Below are positions 1-8,014 of a DNA stretch of 21,067 nucleotides, piece by piece (the stretch's first letter is position 1; each line of letters opens with the position of its first letter). Below the pieces are notes generated by a model. It was not told where the DNA came from. It saw only the letters and a program-made list of their open reading frames with translations, and made no database searches. The position numbers were made by a program, and so were the translations under genes. Source of the stretch: Taishania sp964580465. Its GTDB lineage: Bacteria; Bacteroidota; Bacteroidia; Flavobacteriales_D; Crocinitomicaceae. The stretch covers positions 1-21,067 of the forward strand of contig CAZOKJ010000041.1 of the NCBI GenBank assembly GCA_964580465.1, written 5' to 3'.

Positions 1-673
1 TTTAGATGGAAATTATAAATATTAGGTAGAATTATTATAAATTAAGTGCTGGATTTGTTCATAAAAAATATGAAACAGAACCAGTGGAAAATGTAACTGT
101 AAAAATTACAAATATCGAAACAGGAAAGTTATTTTCAGCTGTTAGTGACAAAGATGGAAAGTTTAAAATTAAATTAGAACCGGAATCTAAGTATCGTCTT
201 TTATGTACAATGGATAGGGGTTTCTCTAGAACGGACGAAATCGTTACGAAAGGATTAAAATATTCACAAGTTTTTTTCGCTGACTTTGAAGTAGAAAAAA
301 TTGTTATAGATAAACCAATCGTCTTGAAAAATATCTACTATGATTTCGATAAATGGGATATTCGACCTGAATCTGCTAAAGAATTAGATTGTTTAGTTAG
401 AATCTTAGAAGATAACCCTCAAATTGATATTGAAATGGGGTCTCACACTGACTCACGTGGAGCTGATAAATACAATGAAGTCTTATCTGACCGAAGAGCT
501 TATTCAGCTGTTTAGTATTTGATAGCTAAAGGTATTTCTCCTGATCGTTTAAAATGGAAGGTTATGGTGAAACAATGTTATTAAATAAATGTTCAAATGG
601 AGTCCCTTGTTCAGAAGAAGCGCATCAGTTAAATAGAAGAACTGAATTTAAAGTGACAAAAATTAGAGAATAA
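1..673 (+). pseudogene. OmpA-family outer-membrane/peptidoglycan-binding protein, 3' part, disrupted
   Basis: The remnant has two recognisable parts. Codons from about 30 to 250 read like a carboxypeptidase-regulatory/SdrD-type beta-sandwich (ENVTVKITNIETGK, DGKFKIKL). The part from about 330 is an OmpA C-terminal domain, with YYDFDKWDIRPES, GSHTDSRG and LSDRRA; the Asp of HTD and the second Arg of DRRA are the usual peptidoglycan (DAP) contacts. The frame is interrupted at least three times: a TAG at 23-25 with a frame change by about 40, a TAG at 513-515 where homologues usually have Glu or Asp (AV-x-YLIAKGI), and a missing A in the A run at 551-554, after which EGYGE and a normal C terminus follow in another frame to TAA at 671-673. 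The 5' end lies outside the window. The longest uninterrupted piece is 84-515 (GTG start), but that GTG is not a real start because homologous codons continue upstream. The family is clear; whether the lesions are genomic or sequencing errors cannot be decided here. Confidence 0.82.
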
Positions 674-695
674 GGGTAGACTTTACATGTTTTAG

Positions 696-731
696 GAATA
701 GAGTTGTTATCAATGTATAGCAACTCTATTC
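696..731. terminator. Hairpin between convergent OmpA remnant and tsaE
   Basis: GAATAGAGTTG at 696-706 pairs with CAACTCTATTC at 721-731; three further pairs, one of them G-T, extend the stem inward to 14 bp around a small loop. The tsaE stop codon (complement of 726-728) lies inside the right arm. Neither strand has a long T run after the stem, so this is a plausible transcript-end structure for two convergent genes rather than a canonical intrinsic terminator. Confidence 0.5.
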
Positions 732-1142
732 TATTTCTAAATAACGTTCGTTTTCAGAATTTAGTAAAATTTTAACTCTGACTACATCTTCTGGCAAGAG
801 TGATTCTATTACTTCCGGCCATTCGATAAAGGAAATACACTTATCATCGTATAAAATTTCTTCGATTCCAACGTCATAAGCTTCCTCTAAATCATTTAAA
901 CGGTATAAATCAAAATGAAAAATTTTACCGAAGTAAGGACTTTCATATGTATTGACAATAGAGTAGGTGGGAGAACCTTCAGGATTCTCAATTCCCATAC
1001 TGCGTAATAAATGCAATATAAAAGTAGTTTTTCCTGAGCCCATTTCAGCATAAAAAGCAAAAATACGTTTGTCTTTGAATTTCTCTAGAAAATCTGTAAC
1101 TACAAATGGAATACTTTCTAAAGTAGGGATGTGATATTGCAT
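726..1142 (-). CDS. tsaE: tRNA threonylcarbamoyladenosine biosynthesis ATPase TsaE
   Basis: This is a 138-residue protein of the TsaE (YjeE) family, the P-loop ATPase that works with TsaB and TsaD to make the t6A37 modification of ANN-decoding tRNAs in the cytoplasm. The Walker A loop is at residues 32-39 (AEMGSGKT) with Lys38. The family motifs HFDLYRL, VGIEEIL and IEWPE follow, and the length is normal. The first Walker A residue is Ala32 (codon GCT), where the family nearly always has Gly. The gene starts 4 bp after the pfkA stop on the same strand, so the two are probably co-transcribed. Its stop lies in a hairpin shared with the convergent gene. The family call is secure; the effect of Ala32 is unknown. 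Confidence 0.95.
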   Translation of the reverse strand: MQYHIPTLESIPFVVTDFLEKFKDKRIFAFYAEMGSGKTTFILHLLRSMGIENPEGSPTYSIVNTYESPYFGKIFHFDLYRLNDLEEAYDVGIEEILYDDKCISFIEWPEVIESLLPEDVVRVKILLNSENERYLEIE

Positions 1143-1146
1143 ATTT

Positions 1147-2121
1147 TTACTTTTTTGTTCTTACTTTATCGAGTAATGTCAACAAATCTAAATTGGGAAT
1201 AGGCTTCTTTTTAATTGCTTCTTCTATTGTTGTGCTTATGATTTCATCACCATTGATGCCTACCATTTTATTGCTTTGTCCTTCAAGTAAAAGTTCTACT
1301 GCTTTGACCCCCATTCTAGTTGCACAAATTCTATCATAGGATGAAGGCGCACCACCTCTTTGAGTGTGACCTAAAACGGTATATCTTAAGTCGTATTCAG
1401 GTAGAAAAGGCTTTACTTTTTCTAAAATTTGCACTGCATTTCCAGCATCATCACCTTCAGCAACAATAAAAATGGAACTTCTTTCGCCTTTGTTAAAAGC
1501 TTTTATATCTGCTACTAACTCTGCTAAATCTGTGATTTCTTCTGGTATCAAGGCTGCTTCAGCACCACAAGCAATGGCAGATTGTAAAGCAATAAAACCA
1601 GAGTCTCTACCCATTACTTCTACAAAGAAAATGCGTTTGTGACTGCTTGCGGTATCTCTGATTTTATCAACCGCATCAATAACGGTATTCAGTGCAGTAT
1701 CGAACCCGATGGTATGATCTGTTCCGTAGATATCATTATCAATTGTACATGGAACACCAATGATTGGCAAATTAAATTGATCTCCTAATACTTTTGCTCC
1801 TGTGAAACTTCCATCACCACCTAAAACAATTAATCCATCAACAGCTAAAGACTTTAAAAATTGGATGGCTTTTTGCTGTCCTTCTTTCGTCTTAAACTCC
1901 TCACTACGAGCAGAGCCTAAAATTGTTCCTCCCCTTTGAATGATATTATTAACTGTTGAATAGTTTAACTCACAGCTTTTTCCTTCTATTAATCCTTGAA
2001 AACCATTAATAATACCAACGCTTTCAATATTATAATGTAGAGCTGATTTCACAATCGATCTAATGACTGCATTCATTCCTGGTGCGTCACCTCCAGAAGT
2101 AAGGATAGCAATTTTTTTCAT
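1147..2121 (-). CDS. pfkA: ATP-dependent 6-phosphofructokinase PfkA
   Basis: PfkA phosphorylates fructose 6-phosphate to fructose 1,6-bisphosphate, the committed step of glycolysis. The protein is 324 residues from the ATG at 2121, the normal length for bacterial group I PFK. An upstream TTG at 2193 would add 24 residues encoded by the gyrB terminator, so it was rejected. Visible motifs are the N-terminal nucleotide loop (LTSGGDAPGMNAVIR, 8-21), GGDGS (101-105), the catalytic TIDND (126-130, Asp128 as base), VMGRDSG and RGGAPSSYDR. Gly104 of GGDGS indicates ATP rather than pyrophosphate as donor. The second discriminating position, just before TIDND, is Cys125 (codon TGT) instead of the Gly of ATP enzymes or the Lys of PPi enzymes. 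The gene begins only 26 bp beyond the gyrB terminator T run and is followed 4 bp later by tsaE. Confidence 0.96.
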   Translation of the reverse strand: MKKIAILTSGGDAPGMNAVIRSIVKSALHYNIESVGIINGFQGLIEGKSCELNYSTVNNIIQRGGTILGSARSEEFKTKEGQQKAIQFLKSLAVDGLIVLGGDGSFTGAKVLGDQFNLPIIGVPCTIDNDIYGTDHTIGFDTALNTVIDAVDKIRDTASSHKRIFFVEVMGRDSGFIALQSAIACGAEAALIPEEITDLAELVADIKAFNKGERSSIFIVAEGDDAGNAVQILEKVKPFLPEYDLRYTVLGHTQRGGAPSSYDRICATRMGVKAVELLLEGQSNKMVGINGDEIISTTIEEAIKKKPIPNLDLLTLLDKVRTKK

Positions 2122-2147
2122 AGTATAGAATTTTACACTATTTAAGT

Positions 2148-2180
2148 AAAAAAAACGCTCACTGTTGAAGCGAGCGTTTT
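2148..2180 (-). terminator. Intrinsic terminator of gyrB
   Basis: On the - strand AAAACGCTC (2180-2172) pairs perfectly over 9 bp with GAGCGTTTT (2160-2152) around an 11-nt loop, and the right arm runs into eight T residues (2155-2148). It lies 9 bp after the gyrB stop. This is a strong rho-independent terminator separating gyrB from pfkA, although both genes run in the same direction. Confidence 0.88.
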
Positions 2181-2189
2181 CGATATGTA

Positions 2190-4142
2190 TCACGCGTCAA
2201 TTTTAGCGTATTTGGCATTTTTTTCAATGAATTCTCTTCTTGGCGGAACGTCATCACCCATCAACATTGAGAAAATTTGGTCTGCTTCAGCAGCGTTTTC
2301 AATTGTCACTTGACGAAGTGTTCTTCCTTCAGGATTCATAGTTGTTTCCCACAATTGTTCAGCATTCATCTCTCCCAAACCTTTGTAGCGCTGTACAGAA
2401 ACAGAGGAGTCAGAACCTGCGCCTTTCATTTGTTGGATTAATAAATCACGTTGATCATCATTCCACGCATATTGTGCCTTTGTTCCCTTCTTAACTTGAT
2501 AGAGTGGAGGTGTAGCAATGTAAACATAACCTAACTCAATCAATTCTTTCATGTAGCGGAACATGAATGTTAAAATCAATGTTTCAATGTGACTACCATC
2601 TACGTCGGCGTCACACATGATTATGAACTTGTGGTAACGTAATTTAGAAAGATCCAATGCTTTGGAATCTTCTTCTGTTCCAATTTTAACTCCTAATGCT
2701 GTATAGATGTTTTTAATCTCTTCGTTTTCAAAAATCTTATATTGCATTGCTTTTTCAACGTTCAATATTTTACCTCTTAACGGCATAATAGCTTGAAAAT
2801 GTCTGTCTCTTCCTTGCTTAGCAGTTCCACCCGCTGAGTCTCCCTCGACAACGAACAACTCAGAAATAACAGGGTCTTTCGATGCACAGTCTGCAAGTTT
2901 ACCTGGAAGTCCAGAACCAGACATGACATTTTTACGTTGTACCATTTCACGTGCTTTTCTTGCAGCAGTACGTGCTTTGGCAGCTAAAATTACTTTGTAA
3001 ACAATTTGTTTAGCTTCGTTTGGATTTTCTTCCAAATAGTTAGCTAACATTTCAGAAACAGCTTGACTAACTGGTGCTGTAACTTCTCTGTTACCTAGTT
3101 TTGTTTTAGTTTGACCTTCAAATTGAGGTTCTGCTACTTTTACAGAAACAACAGCAGTCAAACCTTCTCTAAAGTCATCCCCTTCAATTTCTACTTTTTC
3201 TTTCGCCAACATGCCAGAATCGGTAGCATATTTCTTTAAGGTGTTAGTTAAACCTCTTCTAAAACCTGATAAATGTGTACCTCCTTCGTGCGTGTTGATG
3301 TTGTTTACATATGCTTGAATGTTTTCCGTGTAGGATGTGTTGTATGTTAAAGCAACTTCAACAGGAATGCCATCTTTTTCGCCTTCAAAATAAATTACTT
3401 CTTGAATGAGCGCTTCACGGTTTCTATCTAAATACTTAGCAAATTCTTTTAAACCACCTTCAGAGTAGAATTTTGTTGAAATAAAGTTTCCATTATCATC
3501 TTTCTCTCTTTTGTCAGTTAATGTGATGGTGATACCTTTATTTAAGAAAGCTAGTTCACGCATTCTTGCTGCTAAAATATCATAGTTATAAACGGTATCT
3601 TCAAAAATACTATTGTCGGGCTTAAACGTAACGATTGTCCCTGTGATATTTGTTTCACCAATAACACGAACATCATATAGTGGTTTACCAGTTGAGTATT
3701 CTTGTTCGAAAATTTTACCTTCTCTATGTACTTCAACACGTAATAAAATAGATAAAGCGTTCACACATGATACACCAACACCGTGTAAACCTCCAGATAC
3801 TTTGTAAGTGTCTTTGTCAAATTTACCCCCAGCATGCAAAACAGTCATTACAACCTCCAAAGCAGATTTTTTCTCTTTGCTATGCATTGCAGTTGGGATA
3901 CCACGACCATTGTCCTTAACCGTGATGGAATTATCCTCGTTTATAGAAATGTCAATAGTATCACAGTAACCCGCCAAAGCTTCGTCAATAGAGTTGTCAA
4001 CAACTTCATACACCAAATGGTGCAATCCTTTTACTCCAACATCTCCAATGTACATCGCTGGGCGCTTACGAACAGCTTCTAAACCTTCTAAAATCTGAAT
4101 ATTATCAGCAGAATAATCTTGTTTATTTAAGTCTTCACTCAT
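2190..4142 (-). CDS. gyrB: DNA gyrase subunit B
   Basis: GyrB is the ATPase/TOPRIM subunit that, with GyrA, introduces negative supercoils into DNA. The chosen ATG at 4142 gives 650 residues, typical of Bacteroidota GyrB; an earlier TTG at 4184 falls inside the promoter -7 box and is discounted. The GHKL ATPase domain shows the catalytic Glu46 and Asn50 (YEVVDNSIDEA), Asp77 (KDNGRGIP) and the ATP lid GGLHGVG (117-123). The TOPRIM domain has EGDSAGG with Glu433, PLRGKILNVEKA and DADVDGSH with Asp511/Asp513/Asp515. The C-terminal QRYKGLGEMNAEQLWETTMN is diagnostic of GyrB over ParE-type proteins. No gyrA is adjacent. It has its own promoter (4182-4212) and a strong terminator, so it is probably monocistronic. 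No abnormal residues were seen at the catalytic sites. Confidence 0.98.
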   Translation of the reverse strand: MSEDLNKQDYSADNIQILEGLEAVRKRPAMYIGDVGVKGLHHLVYEVVDNSIDEALAGYCDTIDISINEDNSITVKDNGRGIPTAMHSKEKKSALEVVMTVLHAGGKFDKDTYKVSGGLHGVGVSCVNALSILLRVEVHREGKIFEQEYSTGKPLYDVRVIGETNITGTIVTFKPDNSIFEDTVYNYDILAARMRELAFLNKGITITLTDKREKDDNGNFISTKFYSEGGLKEFAKYLDRNREALIQEVIYFEGEKDGIPVEVALTYNTSYTENIQAYVNNINTHEGGTHLSGFRRGLTNTLKKYATDSGMLAKEKVEIEGDDFREGLTAVVSVKVAEPQFEGQTKTKLGNREVTAPVSQAVSEMLANYLEENPNEAKQIVYKVILAAKARTAARKAREMVQRKNVMSGSGLPGKLADCASKDPVISELFVVEGDSAGGTAKQGRDRHFQAIMPLRGKILNVEKAMQYKIFENEEIKNIYTALGVKIGTEEDSKALDLSKLRYHKFIIMCDADVDGSHIETLILTFMFRYMKELIELGYVYIATPPLYQVKKGTKAQYAWNDDQRDLLIQQMKGAGSDSSVSVQRYKGLGEMNAEQLWETTMNPEGRTLRQVTIENAAEADQIFSMLMGDDVPPRREFIEKNAKYAKIDA

Positions 4143-4181
4143 TGTGTTATCTTTTGACTTGATAGTTATTTTTATAATGTG

Positions 4182-4212
4182 CAAATATAGTAAATAAATG
4201 GCTCTAAAACAA
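4182..4212 (-). promoter_or_regulatory. Bacteroidota-type promoter of gyrB
   Basis: Reading the - strand, TTG at 4212-4210 is followed after a 20-bp spacer by TATATTTG at 4189-4182. This matches the Bacteroidota primary sigma factor consensus (TTG, 19-21 bp, TAnnTTTG). Transcription would start near 4175, giving a leader of roughly 30-35 nt before the ATG at 4142. Confidence 0.8.
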
Positions 4213-4330
4213 CTTTGAAAAGCTACTTATCAATAGACTTATTAACAATTTAATGAATAAAATAATGATAATTTCTTTTTTTTTGTTAACCTAATTTTTC
4301 AACTAAATTTAGAATGAATTTATTTATCGC

Positions 4331-4338
4331 TACATTTG
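4331..4338 (+). promoter_or_regulatory. -7 promoter box upstream of the lipoprotein gene
   Basis: TACATTTG matches the TAnnTTTG element exactly and lies 28 bp before the ATG at 4367. No TTG is present at the ideal -33 distance, so the call rests on the -7 box and its position. The 224-bp space between gyrB and this gene is AT-rich and otherwise holds only the divergent gyrB promoter. Confidence 0.6.
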
Positions 4339-4366
4339 TTGAAATTAATTCTTAAAACGACATTCA

Positions 4367-4987
4367 ATGAAAAAAACAACTCAAAAAATTTCTTATGTAT
4401 TATTGTCTTTCTCATTAGCTATTTCAGCGTTAGGCTGTAGCTCAAAAAAAGACGATTCGATTCAAAATTTTGACTCAAGCAATTCAACTGTTCAATTGGA
4501 AATAAACCATTCTGATTTTCAATACGCTGCCAATTTTAAAGTAACAAACGCTGTCGCAATTAGAGGTGAAATTGATAATAATGTAAATCATATTGAATAC
4601 TTAGTCCTAAATTTTTCAAATTATGCATTAATATTTGGTGAAAAACAAGTAGCTAAACCGACTGAGTCTAGAAAATATGTACTAAAAGTTGCTTTTGAGG
4701 GAAAAGAAGTGCCAATGTCATCTCCTATTGAATTAATAAAACCAGGTGAATATAAATTTGCAAATGGAGTGGATGCTTTGCCGGGTGAAATTCGTTGCGA
4801 TATTTCTATTCTTTCTAACACTGATGAAAAAAACTTATTTGGTTTTCCTATAGAATCAGAAGGGACAATTTTAATAAAAGAGAACACAAGGGAACTTGTT
4901 AGCGGAGTGGTTAATTTAAAAGATGTAGATGGAAATTCTATTCATTTAGAGTTTTCAACAAAGGTTGGTTCTGATACTACGAAGTAG
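4367..4987 (+). CDS. Putative lipoprotein of unknown function
   Basis: The 206-residue product starts with a basic N terminus and hydrophobic core (MKKTTQKISYVLLSFSLA) ending in SALGC, with Cys24 as the probable lipidated residue; the -3 residue is Ala rather than the more usual Leu, so the lipobox is slightly weak. After Cys24 comes SSKKDD. A Lys followed by two acidic residues close to the Cys resembles the surface-export signal described for Bacteroidota lipoproteins, which suggests, by inference, display on the outer face of the outer membrane. The mature part looks like a beta-rich single domain, with alternating hydrophobic strands, no transmembrane segment and one further Cys (GEIRCDIS). 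I recognise no family. It has its own promoter box and a bidirectional terminator, so it is a single-gene unit, convergent with the next gene. Confidence 0.85.
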   Translation: MKKTTQKISYVLLSFSLAISALGCSSKKDDSIQNFDSSNSTVQLEINHSDFQYAANFKVTNAVAIRGEIDNNVNHIEYLVLNFSNYALIFGEKQVAKPTESRKYVLKVAFEGKEVPMSSPIELIKPGEYKFANGVDALPGEIRCDISILSNTDEKNLFGFPIESEGTILIKENTRELVSGVVNLKDVDGNSIHLEFSTKVGSDTTK

Positions 4988-5008
4988 AAATCTTAAACCG
5001 ATAGGCAT

Positions 5009-5038
5009 AAAAAAAGCTATCTTTACGATAGCTTTTTT
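5009..5038. terminator. Bidirectional intrinsic terminator
   Basis: GCTATC (5016-5021) and GATAGC (5027-5032) form a stem around the loop TTTAC, flanked by seven A on the left and six T on the right. Both strands therefore show a hairpin followed by a T run. It sits between the stops of the convergent genes at 4987 and 5055 and can terminate both. Confidence 0.9.
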
Positions 5039-5054
5039 ATGTAGAATATTGTTT

Positions 5055-5786
5055 TTATTTTGCAATTGCTTTATAAGCTTCTTGGAATGTTTCGTCTTCA
5101 GCAAACCATTTAGAAACCTTGTTTAAAATTGCTTTTGCATCTTCTACTTTCTTACTTGAAACATAGCATTCAGCAGTTTGAATAGCTCCCAATCTTAACA
5201 TGTCGATATCTCCTTTTGACCATGCGTCAATAGAGTTTATTGATTTTAATTGTGTATCTACTTGTTTCCACAATGTAAAAGCAGAAGATTTGTCGTCAGT
5301 TCTAAATTTACAAACACCATCTAAGAACATCTGTCCAATTGGATTAGCTGAAATCTTTTTGTAAGAATTTACCCATCCAAATGCTTTACGGTAATTGTTT
5401 GCAGTAATTTCATTTGTAATTTGTTCTACAATAGATCCTTGAATTTCATCTAAAAACTCAACGTATTCACTTTGAGATAATACAGAACCTGATTTGTCAA
5501 ATTTTATCCCTTTACTTACAGCGTTAATAGCGTCTTTATAAGCACTTTTGTAAACTGGGTCAGCACTTCCTTTTTGATGAATTTTATACAAACCACGTGC
5601 CAACCAAAAATAAGGTAGTGCATCTTTTTTAGTTTTATCATTGTTGGTATAACCATCGGCAACTTTAACTAATTTTTCATATTTACCATCTGCATAAAGA
5701 ATGCGTAAATCATCGTATTCTTTTTGACCAAAAACTGTTAAAGTCATTGTCAATGCAAAAATTCCAAGTATGTGTTTCATGTTCAT
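5055..5786 (-). CDS. Secreted TPR-like protein of unknown function
   Basis: The 243-residue protein has a clear Sec signal peptide (KHILGIFALTMTLTVFGQ) with likely cleavage near residue 20. The rest is almost entirely predicted alpha-helical, with TPR-like spacing of small and aromatic residues (LPYFWLARGLYKI; AIQTAECYVSSKKVEDAKAI). This suggests a periplasmic helical-repeat scaffold, but no catalytic motif is visible and I cannot name a family. Met3 is an equally good start (5780), giving a more conventional signal peptide. No TAnnTTTG box was found just upstream, so its promoter is unclear; the preceding gene on this strand, mutB, is followed by a weak terminator. It ends at the shared bidirectional terminator. 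Confidence 0.82.
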   Translation of the reverse strand: MNMKHILGIFALTMTLTVFGQKEYDDLRILYADGKYEKLVKVADGYTNNDKTKKDALPYFWLARGLYKIHQKGSADPVYKSAYKDAINAVSKGIKFDKSGSVLSQSEYVEFLDEIQGSIVEQITNEITANNYRKAFGWVNSYKKISANPIGQMFLDGVCKFRTDDKSSAFTLWKQVDTQLKSINSIDAWSKGDIDMLRLGAIQTAECYVSSKKVEDAKAILNKVSKWFAEDETFQEAYKAIAK

Positions 5787-5834
5787 ATTTTTTATTATCT
5801 TATTTTAAGTTATTCAATAACCGTGCCAAAATAC

Positions 5835-5861
5835 AAAAAAAAAGTAATTAAACTATTAATT
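5835..5861 (-). terminator. Weak terminator after mutB
   Basis: On the - strand AATTAA (5861-5856) pairs with TTAATT (5851-5846) around a 4-nt loop and is followed, after two bases, by nine T residues (5843-5835). The stem is short and AT-only, so efficiency is doubtful, but the position just past the mutB stop and the long T tract fit termination. Confidence 0.4.
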
Positions 5862-5870
5862 TCTATTTTT

Positions 5871-8009
5871 TTATTCTGAAACACTCTCTATTAGCAAGCG
5901 AAGTAAATCTTGTGCAGCTTTGGAAATCTTTGTTCCAGGACCATAAATTCCAAAAACTCCAGCCTTTTCTAAGAAATCGTAATCTCCTTGTGGAATAACG
6001 CCACCTGCTACAACCATTATGTCTTCTCTGCCTAATTTTTTCAATTCCTCGATAACTTGTGGCACAAGTGTTTTGTGACCTGCTGCTAATGAGGAAACGC
6101 CTAAAATATGTACGTCATTTTCAACAGCTTGCTTAGCTGCTTCTTCTGGCGTTTGAAACAATGGACCTATGTCAACATCAAAACCGATGTCTGCATAAGC
6201 CGTAGCGACTACTTTTGCACCACGGTCGTGACCATCTTGTCCCATTTTGGCAATCATAATACGAGGTCTTCTACCTTCTAATTTCATGAATTGCTCAACC
6301 ATTTGTTTAGCTAATTCAAAATCTTTGTCATTCATAGCTTCAGCTGAATAAATTCCACTAATTGAGCGAATGGTAGCTTTAAAACGACCAAAAGCATCTT
6401 CCATTGCGTCTGAAATTTCACCTAAAGAAGCACGTTCTCTAGCACAAATTATTGCTAATTCTAAAAGGTTTCCTTTACCCGATTTTGCAGCTTCTGTTAA
6501 GTTCTTTAAAGCCTCTTGAACTTTTTCATTATTACGCTCCTTGCGCATATTTGTTAAACGTTCAATTTGAGAGTTCCTTACAGCTGTGTTATCAACTTCT
6601 AAAATGTCTAACGGTTCATTGTCAGTTATTTCATAACGATTTACGCCAACAATAATGTCTTTACCGGAATCAATTCTAGCTTGTTTACGTGCTGCTGCTT
6701 CTTCAATACGCATCTTTGGAAGTCCCGTTTCAATGGCCCTAGCCATTCCTCCAAGTTCTTCAACTTCTTGAATCAATGTCCACGCTTCTTGAATGAGTTC
6801 ATCGGTTAATTTCTCAATGTAATAGCTACCACCAGTTGGATCAATAAAATCGGTAATTCCTGTTTCTTTTTGAATGTAAATCTGAGTGTTTCTAGCTATT
6901 CGTGCAGAGAAATCGGTTGGTAAAGCGATTGCTTCATCTAATGCGTTGGTATGTAGGGATTGTGTTCCACCTAAAGCAGCAGCCATTGCTTCAATACATG
7001 TTCTGGCAACATTGTTAAATGGATCTTGTTCAGTTAAACTCCATCCAGATGTTTGACAATGCGTACGCAATGGAAGTGATTTGTCACTTTTAGGATTAAA
7101 TTGTTTAACCAATTTAGCCCATAACATACGTCCAGCGCGCATTTTAGCAATTTCCATATTGTGATTCATACCAATGGCCCAGAAAAAGCTCAATCTTGGT
7201 GCAAAATCGTCAATGTTAATTCCTGCTTTAATTCCTGCTCGTAGGTATTCCAATCCATCTGCAAGGGTGTAAGCTAATTCAATAGCTGCTGTTGCTCCAG
7301 CTTCTTGCATGTGATAACCTGATATGGAAATGGAATTGAATCGAGGCATGTTTTTTGACGTATATTCAAAAATGTCTGCAATTATTCGCATAGAAGGGTC
7401 TGGTGGATAAATGTATGTGTTTCTCACCATGAATTCCTTCAAAATATCGTTTTGAATTGTTCCAGATAATTGATCTTGACGCACGCCTTGCTCTTCCGCT
7501 GCTACAATGTAAAATGCCATAATTGGAATAACGGCACCGTTCATTGTCATTGATACCGACATTTCGTCAAGTGGTATTTGATCAAACAATATTTTAGCAT
7601 CCAAAACAGAGTCAATGGCTACACCGGCTTTACCGACATCTCCAAAAACACGAGGGTGGTCAGAGTCATATCCTCTATGAGTAGCTAAATCGAAAGCAAC
7701 TGAAAGACCTTTTTGCCCAGCAGCTAAATTTCTTCGATAAAAAGCATTCGATTCTTCCGCTGTAGAAAACCCTGCATATTGTCTAATCGTCCATGGTCGA
7801 ATTGCATACATGGAAGAATAAGGACCTCTTAAATAGGGTGCGATTCCTGAAACATAACCTATTTGTTCTAAGTTGCTAATATCTTCTGACTTATAGTAAT
7901 TCTTTAGATCGATTTTTTCAGCAGTTGTAAAGACAGTTGCTGCTGGTTCAACTTTGTCAGTAAGTTGACTTTTTCTCCAGTCGATTTTGTCAAAATTTAT
8001 TCTTTCCAT
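5871..8009 (-). CDS. mutB: Methylmalonyl-CoA mutase, large (catalytic) subunit
   Basis: This enzyme interconverts (R)-methylmalonyl-CoA and succinyl-CoA using adenosylcobalamin, linking propionyl-CoA metabolism to the TCA cycle. The 712 residues have the expected architecture. The N-terminal substrate-binding TIM barrel includes RPWTIRQYAGFSTAEESNAF, AFDLATHRGYDSD, RTHCQTSGWSLTEQDP and TGGSYYIEKLTDEL. The C-terminal B12 domain has the base-off/His-on motif DGHDRG (Asp592, His594, Gly597), the cobalt ligand being His594, followed by AGGVIP. It starts 5 bp after the mutA stop, so the two are translated from one mRNA as the heterodimer. No MeaB chaperone or methylmalonyl-CoA epimerase gene lies in the window. 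No missing key residue was seen. Confidence 0.97.
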   Translation of the reverse strand: MERINFDKIDWRKSQLTDKVEPAATVFTTAEKIDLKNYYKSEDISNLEQIGYVSGIAPYLRGPYSSMYAIRPWTIRQYAGFSTAEESNAFYRRNLAAGQKGLSVAFDLATHRGYDSDHPRVFGDVGKAGVAIDSVLDAKILFDQIPLDEMSVSMTMNGAVIPIMAFYIVAAEEQGVRQDQLSGTIQNDILKEFMVRNTYIYPPDPSMRIIADIFEYTSKNMPRFNSISISGYHMQEAGATAAIELAYTLADGLEYLRAGIKAGINIDDFAPRLSFFWAIGMNHNMEIAKMRAGRMLWAKLVKQFNPKSDKSLPLRTHCQTSGWSLTEQDPFNNVARTCIEAMAAALGGTQSLHTNALDEAIALPTDFSARIARNTQIYIQKETGITDFIDPTGGSYYIEKLTDELIQEAWTLIQEVEELGGMARAIETGLPKMRIEEAAARKQARIDSGKDIIVGVNRYEITDNEPLDILEVDNTAVRNSQIERLTNMRKERNNEKVQEALKNLTEAAKSGKGNLLELAIICARERASLGEISDAMEDAFGRFKATIRSISGIYSAEAMNDKDFELAKQMVEQFMKLEGRRPRIMIAKMGQDGHDRGAKVVATAYADIGFDVDIGPLFQTPEEAAKQAVENDVHILGVSSLAAGHKTLVPQVIEELKKLGREDIMVVAGGVIPQGDYDFLEKAGVFGIYGPGTKISKAAQDLLRLLIESVSE

Positions 8010-8014
8010 GTTAA

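Noticed and set aside
2122..2193. Extended N terminus for PfkA from a TTG at 2193
   Set aside because: The extra 24 residues would be encoded by the gyrB terminator hairpin; the ATG at 2121 gives the exact family N terminus MKKIAILTSGGDAPG.
3613..4082. Two + strand open frames opposite gyrB
   Set aside because: They lie wholly inside the highly conserved gyrB coding region and show no motif or promoter.
4143..4184. Extended N terminus for GyrB from a TTG at 4184
   Set aside because: This codon overlaps the -7 promoter box, so it would not be transcribed; the ATG at 4142 gives normal length.
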